A stretch of DNA of 26,165 nucleotides from the NCBI GenBank assembly GCA_964567845.1, contig CAZMOG010000022.1:1-26165 (forward strand). Direction: 5' to 3'. The stretch comes from RGIG9079 sp964567845. GTDB lineage: Bacteria > Bacteroidota > Bacteroidia > Bacteroidales > Marinifilaceae. Of this stretch, positions 7,266-14,736 are shown in pieces (position 1 is the stretch's first letter; the number at the start of each line of letters is the position of its first letter). The notes beneath the pieces were generated by a model. The model was given only the letters and a program-made list of their open reading frames with translations, made no database searches and was not told the origin of the DNA. The translations under genes and the position numbers were made by a program.

Positions 7266-9563
7266 TTATGCCATTGCAATCTCTTCACGTGCATCCTCTT
7301 TGGTAAGGGCTGTTGTTGGGAAACCTTCGAAGTTGCTGACACTTCTCATTAAGTGACGATATGCACTTACAACCTCCTGCGACTCCTGCAACATATTCAA
7401 GTAAACCATATATACTCGGGTACTTCCGGTTTGATCTTGCATGCTGTCGATTAGACGTTTACGAAGTCTTGACAACTCATCTTTCAAATTCTCACAATCC
7501 TCGAGCAGGATACCGATATTCTCCTTATAGTCCTTTGTTATAATCATTTGGTTTCCTCGCATAAAGTATGCAATCAACTTATCGCGTACCGGTAAGAAGT
7601 CTTTGATGTATTTGTCCGGTAGCGGAGTAAAGTTGTTGTCAATATGCTCCCTACATGGGTCGTTGATACGCTTCAAACAGTATATCATTTGCTCACAACT
7701 GTTGAATCCAAGGTGTAACCATGTGTTGTTTTTGAATGCAACTTTGCTCTCAACCTTCTTTAGGCATACCATTTCGCGTTTGCGTGCTCGTTTGGTGTTA
7801 AGCAACTCGTTGTCCATGTCAGTTTTGGCTTTGCGTAGTGGTTTCAACTCCTCGTTGATGAAAGCATCTGTGATAGAGGTGTAAATGCCAATAACAAAAC
7901 TGATCTCCTGACGTGAATTGTGTGCAAAGTGTTGTTGCAATAAAGGCCAGATCTCCTCGGGATTTTTGCTCTTTACCATCTCTTGGAAAATAGGATCTTC
8001 GGTATTAGCCATAGCCTCGCGCTTCTTGTAGCGGATGTTGCTTCTGATCAATAGATAGATAGTCAAGATAATCAACAATCCCATAACAATGAAACCTCCG
8101 AAGTGCATCAGGTTTGTTACAAGGAATGCAAGGATAAATGCGGCTCCTGCAGTGATAAACCAACCTCCAATTACAGATATAACACCTGTGATTCTGAATA
8201 CAGCAGACTCGCGTCCCCATGCTCTGTCGGCAAGTGAACTACCCATTGCCACCATAAATGTAACATAGGTGGTTGATAGAGGAAGTTTCAACGATGTTCC
8301 GGCGGCAATCAATAATCCTGCCAATACGAGGTTCACAGCAGCTCGAACCATATCGAATGCTGCTCCCTCGGGCATATCGGAGTTACTGTTATCAAAACGC
8401 TTGTTTACCCAATTGCTTATGCTCTTAGGAATATATTTGGAAATTGTGTTTGCTGTTGAGGTGGTTGTGCGAACAAAGCTTCTTGCAATTCTTGAAGAAC
8501 CGAAAATCTCGTCGTTATCGTTCTGTTTTGATAAATCAAGCGATGTCTTAACAACATTATGTGCCTTTTTTGAGGTCAAAAGTGCTATAACCATTACAAC
8601 ACCGGCCAATGCCAAATATATAAATGGCGATGTTGCAGGCTCGTTCAAACGGCCCATAAGATACTCTGCGGGTGCGCCTGAGCCCTCGCTCATATAATAG
8701 TGGTATGAGTCAAGACCGGCCAATGGAACTCCGATAAAGTTTACAAGGTCATTGCCTGCAAATGCCATTGCCAATGCAAATGTTCCGGCAAGAACAACAA
8801 CACGAAGAACATTTACCTTGCACCAATGGAGCAGCTGCATAATAATAGTGAAGCCAAGGAACATGTATAGAAGTAGTTGCCATGTGTTACCGTCAATCCA
8901 TGTCTTTAGTTCCGGAGTCATGATAGTAGAAGTCTTTAAACCCTTTACTAACATAAAATAGACTATACTTGTAATGGCAATACCTCCGAATATTCCGATT
9001 GTCCAGCGAAGATGCTTTTTGAAGTTAAATGTGAAGATAATGCGGGCAATCCACTGAACTACAGTTCCAAAAACAAATGCGATTGCTACAGAGAGGAAGA
9101 TTCCGGCAATAACGGAAAGAGCCTTTTCTGTATTAAGCATATCGCCAAACCCAATAGCTCCATCGGTTGATAGATATTTGATTACCGCCATGGCGAATGC
9201 TCCTCCAAGCAACTCGAAAACCATCGATACTGTTGTTGATGTAGGCATTCCCAGTGTGTTGAACATATCCAACAAGAAAACGTCGGTAACCATAACGGCA
9301 AGGAATATGCACATAATTTCGGTAAAATAGAAGTGCTGCGGATGGAACATGCCGTGGCGGGCAATATCCATCATACCGTTACTGGTTAATGCGCCGACAA
9401 GAATACCTATTGCTGCGATAGCAATAATTGTTGTAAATTTTGCTGCCTTTGCTCCTATTGCGGAGTTAAGAAAGTTTACTGCATCGTTACTTACTCCGAC
9501 AATAAGGTCGAAAACTGCCAGAATAAGAATGAATGCTACGATTACTAAATAAATTGCGTCCAT
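7266..9563 (-). CDS. PiT-family inorganic phosphate transporter with PhoU-like C-terminal domain
   Basis: Inner-membrane phosphate (or metal-phosphate) symporter of the PiT/PHO-4 family, 765 residues. The two inverted PiT repeats are visible: the first signature GVSNDAVNF (23-31) with PTSTTVS near 107-113, and the second AGNDLVNFIGVPLAG (269-283) with LSTTYVTF near 429-436. A hydrophilic loop at about 335-400 splits the transmembrane part. The last about 245 residues (520-765) are hydrophilic, helical and charged, and resemble a PhoU/DUF47-type helical bundle; E. coli PitA (about 500 residues) lacks this tail. Its promoter carries a Pho-box-like direct repeat, and a strong terminator separates it from phoBR. 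The glutamine synthetase-like gene lies 104 bases upstream on the same strand. Family assignment is secure; the PhoU-like reading of the tail is by pattern, not by a search. Confidence 0.93.
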   Translation of the reverse strand: MDAIYLVIVAFILILAVFDLIVGVSNDAVNFLNSAIGAKAAKFTTIIAIAAIGILVGALTSNGMMDIARHGMFHPQHFYFTEIMCIFLAVMVTDVFLLDMFNTLGMPTSTTVSMVFELLGGAFAMAVIKYLSTDGAIGFGDMLNTEKALSVIAGIFLSVAIAFVFGTVVQWIARIIFTFNFKKHLRWTIGIFGGIAITSIVYFMLVKGLKTSTIMTPELKTWIDGNTWQLLLYMFLGFTIIMQLLHWCKVNVLRVVVLAGTFALAMAFAGNDLVNFIGVPLAGLDSYHYYMSEGSGAPAEYLMGRLNEPATSPFIYLALAGVVMVIALLTSKKAHNVVKTSLDLSKQNDNDEIFGSSRIARSFVRTTTSTANTISKYIPKSISNWVNKRFDNSNSDMPEGAAFDMVRAAVNLVLAGLLIAAGTSLKLPLSTTYVTFMVAMGSSLADRAWGRESAVFRITGVISVIGGWFITAGAAFILAFLVTNLMHFGGFIVMGLLIILTIYLLIRSNIRYKKREAMANTEDPIFQEMVKSKNPEEIWPLLQQHFAHNSRQEISFVIGIYTSITDAFINEELKPLRKAKTDMDNELLNTKRARKREMVCLKKVESKVAFKNNTWLHLGFNSCEQMIYCLKRINDPCREHIDNNFTPLPDKYIKDFLPVRDKLIAYFMRGNQMIITKDYKENIGILLEDCENLKDELSRLRKRLIDSMQDQTGSTRVYMVYLNMLQESQEVVSAYRHLMRSVSNFEGFPTTALTKEDAREEIAMA

Positions 9564-9585
9564 AATTTTACGTTTTTATGATACG

Positions 9586-9593
9586 CAAAATTA
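9586..9593 (-). promoter_or_regulatory. -7 promoter element of the PiT gene
   Basis: On the minus strand TAATTTTG, an exact TAnnTTTG match, 22 bases before the start codon. No good -33 TTG is seen, which fits a promoter needing an activator; the Pho-box-like repeat lies just upstream. Confidence 0.6.
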
Positions 9594-9624
9594 CAGACGC
9601 TATATTTCGTATTGGTGTCAGTAT

Positions 9625-9642
9625 TGTTACAAAAATGTTACA
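9625..9642. promoter_or_regulatory. Pho-box-like direct repeat upstream of the PiT gene
   Basis: Plus strand TGTTACA-AAAA-TGTTACA: two identical 7-base repeats with a 4-base A-rich spacer, an 11-base period. E. coli PhoB sites have this architecture (two 7-base repeats with a 4-base AT-rich spacer). A degenerate third unit, GGTGTCA, sits one period earlier (9614-9620). The site is 32 bases upstream of the -7 element on the transcribed strand, a suitable place for an activator. Confidence 0.6.
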
Positions 9643-9667
9643 ATTTGCATTGTTTTTACCATTCTGA

Positions 9668-11170
9668 CTATCCGCAATGGAAATATTTGTTTACCAACGC
9701 AAGCATCTCTTCGGTGTTCCCATTGAGCTCTTGGCGCAAGTTCTGGTCGTTGTACGAGCGCAATTTCTTAATGATACCATCAATCATCAAAGGGCTGAAT
9801 ACGTTGTGCTTCTCGAAGATTGCTCTTTGTTGCTCCAGACAATCGGCCGACGCCACGCAGTTGTCGGGAAGTTGAGCCAAACTGTTAAGTTTCTCGGCAT
9901 TCTCGGCGTGGTGAATATTCACGTTGACGTATGTCTTTTCTGCTACCTCAAGTGCATTCTGTAACTCGAATCCATGTCGGCATGCAACGGCAAGTCCTGC
10001 AATTAGCTGGTAAATGTCGGCAGAGCCATCGGGTGAGCGCATCTCAACTGTCTGCTTTTGGGTAGTGTCGTAGTTGCTCAACTCTTCAAGCGGGTTGGCC
10101 AATTTGCACATATCCGATTTGGCTGCCCAGCCAAGTGGAACGCGTACCAATACAGAGCGGTTACGGTCTCCCCAGCAAATATTCGTCGGAGCCTCCTGAT
10201 GTGGGACCAAACGGAAATATGAAGTTGGATTGGTGTTTCCGAAAGCTGTAATCGAAGGAGCAAGTTCCATCATTCCGGCAATGGCTTTTTTTGCTGTTTC
10301 GCTCAATTTGCCATCTTGTAACATTTGGTTTTTGCCATCCTTAACAATCTTCATGTGGATATGTAGTCCTGAACCTGCCTTTCCTGTTGTAATCTTTGGA
10401 GCAAACGTCAAATCATAGCCCAATTGGAATGCAAGATTGCGGATAATCCATTTTGCAATCATAAGCTGGTCGGCAGCTTGTTCAGCCTTTACCGGAAGGA
10501 ACTCAATCTCATTCTGCTCATAAACCAAGCCGTCGATAGTGAAATTACCAACCTCAGAGTGGCCGTACTTAATTTGGCCTCCGGCTTGCGCTATGTATGA
10601 CATACATTGAGTACGGAACTCGTTGAACTTTGCGTACGGAGCTGATTCGTGATAACCTTTTTGGTCAGTTGCAGGGAACATGGTTGTGTCTGGAGCAATT
10701 ACATAGTACTCTAACTCACCCATTGCATAAAACTCCATGCCGGTAACATTGTTGAATGCCTGACATGCTTTGTGAAGGGTGTTTTCCGGCGAGCTTTCAA
10801 GTGGCTCTCCGTCCTTGTTGAAATAGGAACAGAGCATTGCAACTGTCGGAATCTCAGCAAATGGATCCACGAATGCCGTTCTAAAGCGCGGAATTACATA
10901 AAGGTCACTGCTTCCTGCTTCGATAAAGGGGAATAGGCTTGAGCCATCGACACGCTCTCCGCAAGTAAGAATTGCATCGAGGTACTCAAGATTGTTGATT
11001 ACAAAATTCAAGGTCTTCAAACGACCATCTGCGGCAGGGTACATGAAATTTACCATCTTTATCCCATTCTCTTTGATGAAACGGATAATATCAGCCTTGG
11101 TAAACTGCTCTGCAGGCTTGTTTAAATGAGCCACTAGTAGGTTTGGGTTCATTTCCAGTGTGTTACTCAT
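9668..11170 (-). CDS. Glutamine synthetase family protein
   Basis: Probable ATP-dependent glutamate-ammonia ligase of the type I glutamine synthetase fold, cytosolic, 500 residues from the ATG at 11170. A TTG at 11212 would add 14 residues (MFSCFL...) and is not preferred. The N-terminal beta-grasp region carries the loop GERVDGSSLFPF (compare GFDGSSI); the catalytic domain shows GELEYYV (metal-binding Glu), the SGLHIHMKI His motif, the ATP/glutamate segment NPTSYFRLVP, and DRNRSVLVRVP with the phosphate-binding Arg, then VEMRSPDGSA. The region where adenylylated enzymes carry NLYDLP has no such Tyr motif, so control by adenylylation is not expected. It is distinct from the long GlnN (type III, about 730 residues) that many Bacteroidetes use as main enzyme, so it may be a secondary GS or a glutamate-amine ligase on another amine. 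It is divergent from carB. No strong terminator follows it. Confidence 0.85.
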   Translation of the reverse strand: MSNTLEMNPNLLVAHLNKPAEQFTKADIIRFIKENGIKMVNFMYPAADGRLKTLNFVINNLEYLDAILTCGERVDGSSLFPFIEAGSSDLYVIPRFRTAFVDPFAEIPTVAMLCSYFNKDGEPLESSPENTLHKACQAFNNVTGMEFYAMGELEYYVIAPDTTMFPATDQKGYHESAPYAKFNEFRTQCMSYIAQAGGQIKYGHSEVGNFTIDGLVYEQNEIEFLPVKAEQAADQLMIAKWIIRNLAFQLGYDLTFAPKITTGKAGSGLHIHMKIVKDGKNQMLQDGKLSETAKKAIAGMMELAPSITAFGNTNPTSYFRLVPHQEAPTNICWGDRNRSVLVRVPLGWAAKSDMCKLANPLEELSNYDTTQKQTVEMRSPDGSADIYQLIAGLAVACRHGFELQNALEVAEKTYVNVNIHHAENAEKLNSLAQLPDNCVASADCLEQQRAIFEKHNVFSPLMIDGIIKKLRSYNDQNLRQELNGNTEEMLALVNKYFHCG

Positions 11171-11209
11171 GTTAATTTTTATAGGTTTTAGATTCAAAAA
11201 ACAAGAGAA

Positions 11210-11240
11210 CAAAGTTCGTAAAAAAATGTTAATGATGCAA
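11210..11240 (-). promoter_or_regulatory. Candidate promoter of the glutamine synthetase-like gene
   Basis: On the minus strand TTG (11238-11240), 20 bases of spacer, then GAACTTTG (11210-11217), one mismatch from TAnnTTTG. The position, about 40 bases before the ATG, and the spacing fit a Bacteroidetes promoter. Confidence 0.4.
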
Positions 11241-11296
11241 TGATATTTGTGCTTTTTTTGATATTAATTTTTTCTGTTAAAATACATGGTATTTTC

Positions 11297-11327
11297 TTTG
11301 GAAATACAAGAAAAATTATGAAATTTG
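11297..11327 (+). promoter_or_regulatory. Candidate carB promoter
   Basis: TTTG (11297-11300), exactly 19 bases, then GAAATTTG (11320-11327), one mismatch from TAnnTTTG. This puts the transcript start near 11332 and a leader of about 58 bases before the chosen ATG, and supports that start over the ATG at 11240, which lies upstream of this promoter. Confidence 0.45.
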
Positions 11328-11389
11328 TACCCAATTTGAGCATACATAAATGTAGCTCTGAAGTTGATATTTTTTATACATACTATAAG

Positions 11390-14300
11390 ATGAAGAAACA
11401 GTTCAAAAAAGTGCTGGTTTTAGGCTCGGGAGCTTTGAAAATCGGACAGGCAGGAGAGTTTGATTACTCTGGTTCTCAGGCATTAAAGGCCTTGAGAGAG
11501 GAAGGTATTCGTTCAATATTGGTAAACCCAAATATCGCAACCATTCAGACATCAGAGGGTATTGCGGATCAAGTTTACTTTTTGCCTGTAACACCATATT
11601 TTGTAACTGAAATCATAAAAAAAGAGCGTCCTGATGGAATTATGTTGGCCTTCGGAGGTCAGACAGCTTTGAACTGCGGAGCAGAGTTGTACCGGAATGG
11701 AGTGTTCGAGGAGTATGGAGTGGAGGTATTGGGAACATCGGTCGATGTTATCATGTACACCGAGGATCGCGATTTGTTTGTTAAGAAACTTGACGAGATC
11801 AATATGAAGACTCCGGTGAGTCAGGCTGTCGAGAATATGGAGGATGCTTTGGCTGCTGCCCGTAAGATAGGTTACCCTGTAATGATTCGTTCAGCATACG
11901 CTCTTGGAGGTTTGGGTAGTGGAATTTGTCCGAACGAGGAGAAGTTTGTCGAGCTTGCAGAGAGTGCATTCACATTTGCTCCACAGATTCTTGTCGAAGA
12001 GTCTTTGAAAGGATGGAAGGAGATTGAGTTCGAGGTTATTCGCGATGCTAATGATCACTGTTTTACAGTGGCAAGTATGGAGAACTTTGATCCACTTGGA
12101 ATCCACACAGGAGAGTCAATCGTAGTTGCACCGACATGTTCGTTGACAGAGGAGCAGGTAAAGATGCTTCAGGAACTATCTGTCGGATGTATTCGTCACT
12201 TGGGAATTGTTGGAGAGTGTAACATTCAGTACGCTTTCAATGCCGAGACAAATGATTACCGTGTAATCGAGGTTAACGCTCGTTTGAGTCGTTCTTCTGC
12301 TTTGGCTTCTAAGGCAACCGGTTATCCATTGGCATTCGTAGCTGCCAAGATTGGATTGGGTTATACCCTTGATGAGATTGGTGAGATGGGAACTCCAAAC
12401 TCTGCATACGTAGCTCCATCATTGGATTACTTAATTTGTAAGATTCCTCGTTGGGATTTGACAAAGTTTGCAGGAGTATCTCGTTTGATTGGATCAAGCA
12501 TGAAGTCGGTGGGCGAGATTATGTCTATCGGACGTTCATTCGAGGAGGTTATTCAGAAGGGCCTTCGTATGATAGGTCAGGGAATGCACGGATTTGTTGG
12601 CAATGACCACAAGGTTCACTTCGATGATTTGGATTCGGAGTTGGCTAATCCGACCGATTTGCGTGTATTCGCAATTGCACAGGCTCTTGAGGCAGGATAT
12701 GGTATTGATAAGATTTTTGAGTTGACCAAGATTGACCCATGGTTCCTTGGAAAACTTAAGAATATTGTAGATATGAAGAACACCTTGTCTGGTTACAATA
12801 AACTGGAGGAGATTCCTGCCGATGTATTGCGCCAGGCAAAGGTTTATGGATTCTCTGATTTCCAGATTGCGCGTTTTGTATTTAAGAGCGAGGGCAATAT
12901 GGAGAACCAGAATCTTGAGGTTCGTTCTTATCGTAAGGGATTGGGCATTGTGCCGGCGGTTAAACGAATCAATACGGTTGCATCGGAGCACCCTGAGTTG
13001 ACAAACTACCTGTACATGACATACGCGGTAGATGGTTACGATGTAAACTACTATAAGAATGAAAAGTCGGTAGTTGTATTGGGTTCAGGAGCATATAGAA
13101 TTGGTTCATCGGTTGAGTTTGACTGGTGTTCGGTAAATGCAATTCAGACCGCTCGCAAGTTGGGCTACAAATCAATTATGATTAACTACAACCCCGAGAC
13201 TGTATCAACCGACTACGATATGTGCGACCGTCTGTATTTTGATGAGCTATCATTCGAGCGTGTACTTGATGTTATTGATCTTGAGCAACCTCGTGGAGTG
13301 ATTGTATCGGTTGGTGGTCAGATTCCTAACAACTTGGCAATGAAGTTGCACCGTCAGGCAGTTCCAATTCTTGGAACCTCGCCCGTATCAATCGACCGTG
13401 CAGAGAATCGTAACAAATTCTCAGCAATGCTTGATCAGCTCGGAATTGACCAGCCTGCATGGCAGGAGCTTACAAGCCTTGATGATATGAAGCAGTTCAT
13501 AGAGAAGGTAGGGTATCCGGTATTGGTACGTCCATCGTATGTACTTTCAGGAGCGGCAATGAATGTGTGTCACAATGAGGAGGAGTTGACTCGCTTCTTG
13601 CAGATGGCAACCGAGGTATCGAAGGATTATCCTGTTGTGGTATCGCAATTTATGATGGAGACCAAAGAGATTGAGTTTGATGCTGTCGCTAAGAACGGAG
13701 AGGTTGTCGAGTATGCAATTTCCGAGCATGTCGAGTATGCAGGAGTTCACTCGGGCGATGCTACACTTGTTTTCCCTGCTCAGCAGATTTACTTCTCAAC
13801 TGCACGTTCAATCAAGAAGATAAGCCGTCAAATTGCAAAAGAGTTGAATATTTCAGGACCTTTCAATATTCAGTTCCTTGCCAAAGATAATCAGATTAAG
13901 GTTATTGAGTGTAACTTACGTGCATCTCGAAGCTTCCCATTTGTCTCTAAGGTATTGAAACGTAACTTTATCGAGACTGCAACAAAGATAATGCTTGATG
14001 CTCCATACGAAATGCCGGATAAGAGCGCATTCGATATTGACAGAATTGGAGTTAAGGCATCGCAATTCTCGTTTGCGCGTTTGCAGAATGCAGATCCTGT
14101 ATTGGGTGTTGACATGGCTTCAACCGGTGAGGTTGGTTGCTTGGGAGATGACTTCAATGAAGCGTTGTTGAATTCTCTTATTGCAACAGGTTATACAATT
14201 CCTGAGAAGAGTGTAATGTTATCTTCGGGCGATGCTAAATCAAAGGTTGATTTGTTGGAGCCAAGCCGTATGCTTCAGGCAAATGGTTACGATATTTATG

Positions 14301-14611
14301 CTACTGCAGGCACTGCTAAATTCTTGAATGATAACGGAGTGAATGCTGTTGCAGTTCACTGGCCGGATGAGAATGAGGGGACAGAGTTGAATGTTATGCA
14401 GATGATTTCTGACCATAAGTTCGATTTCATTGTCAATATTCCGAAAAACCATACAAAACGTGAGTTGACAAACGGTTATAAGATTCGTCGTGGTGCAATA
14501 GATCACAATATTCCATTGATGACTAATGCTCGTCTTGTGAAGGCCTTTATTCAGGCATTCTGTGCAATGAAACAAGAGGATATTCAGATAAAGAGCTGGC
14601 AGGAGTATTAA
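11390..14611 (+). CDS. carB: Carbamoyl-phosphate synthase large subunit, eukaryote-like
   Basis: Makes carbamoyl phosphate from bicarbonate, ammonia and two ATP for pyrimidine and arginine synthesis. 1073 residues from the ATG at 11390, the normal CarB length; an in-frame ATG at 11240 would add 50 hydrophobic residues foreign to the family. Domains: first ATP-grasp half about 1-400 with GQAGEFDYSGSQ and EVNARLSRSSALASKATG; oligomerisation domain about 400-550; second ATP-grasp half about 560-930 with ECNLRASRSFPFVSK; C-terminal MGS-like allosteric domain about 930-1073 with IYATAGTAKFL. Wording such as VYFLPVTP, EVNARL (E. coli has EMNPRV) and ECNLRASRSFPF is closer to what I recall of animal CPS1/CAD than of E. 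coli CarB. No carA (small subunit) is next to it; a glutamine synthetase-like gene is divergent. A terminator follows. Confidence 0.94.
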   Translation: MKKQFKKVLVLGSGALKIGQAGEFDYSGSQALKALREEGIRSILVNPNIATIQTSEGIADQVYFLPVTPYFVTEIIKKERPDGIMLAFGGQTALNCGAELYRNGVFEEYGVEVLGTSVDVIMYTEDRDLFVKKLDEINMKTPVSQAVENMEDALAAARKIGYPVMIRSAYALGGLGSGICPNEEKFVELAESAFTFAPQILVEESLKGWKEIEFEVIRDANDHCFTVASMENFDPLGIHTGESIVVAPTCSLTEEQVKMLQELSVGCIRHLGIVGECNIQYAFNAETNDYRVIEVNARLSRSSALASKATGYPLAFVAAKIGLGYTLDEIGEMGTPNSAYVAPSLDYLICKIPRWDLTKFAGVSRLIGSSMKSVGEIMSIGRSFEEVIQKGLRMIGQGMHGFVGNDHKVHFDDLDSELANPTDLRVFAIAQALEAGYGIDKIFELTKIDPWFLGKLKNIVDMKNTLSGYNKLEEIPADVLRQAKVYGFSDFQIARFVFKSEGNMENQNLEVRSYRKGLGIVPAVKRINTVASEHPELTNYLYMTYAVDGYDVNYYKNEKSVVVLGSGAYRIGSSVEFDWCSVNAIQTARKLGYKSIMINYNPETVSTDYDMCDRLYFDELSFERVLDVIDLEQPRGVIVSVGGQIPNNLAMKLHRQAVPILGTSPVSIDRAENRNKFSAMLDQLGIDQPAWQELTSLDDMKQFIEKVGYPVLVRPSYVLSGAAMNVCHNEEELTRFLQMATEVSKDYPVVVSQFMMETKEIEFDAVAKNGEVVEYAISEHVEYAGVHSGDATLVFPAQQIYFSTARSIKKISRQIAKELNISGPFNIQFLAKDNQIKVIECNLRASRSFPFVSKVLKRNFIETATKIMLDAPYEMPDKSAFDIDRIGVKASQFSFARLQNADPVLGVDMASTGEVGCLGDDFNEALLNSLIATGYTIPEKSVMLSSGDAKSKVDLLEPSRMLQANGYDIYATAGTAKFLNDNGVNAVAVHWPDENEGTELNVMQMISDHKFDFIVNIPKNHTKRELTNGYKIRRGAIDHNIPLMTNARLVKAFIQAFCAMKQEDIQIKSWQEY

Positions 14612-14635
14612 TCTTAACAAGCATATTATAGTGTG

Positions 14636-14669
14636 AGCGGAGGACCGGAATAAGTTCTCCGCTTTTTAT
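14636..14669 (+). terminator. Terminator after carB
   Basis: AGCGGAG (14636-14642) pairs with CTCCGCT (14657-14663), extendable inward through a G-U pair, and is followed by TTTTTATT. It separates carB from the acyl-CoA ligase gene. Confidence 0.85.
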
Positions 14670-14736
14670 TTGGATAATTTGAAGAAATATATTAAATTGC
14701 AGTTCTAAAGGATTTTATAAATAAAACGAACCATTA

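Noticed and set aside
9646..9674. Possible terminator after the glutamine synthetase-like gene (CCATT/AATGG with a 12-base loop).
   Set aside because: Only five pairs and an A-rich rather than U-rich following tract on the minus strand; too weak to call.
11240..11389. In-frame ATG at 11240 adding 50 residues with a hydrophobic, signal-like start to CarB.
   Set aside because: CarB is cytosolic and its family starts at the MKKQFKK-type sequence; the region is AT-rich and holds a candidate promoter downstream of that ATG.
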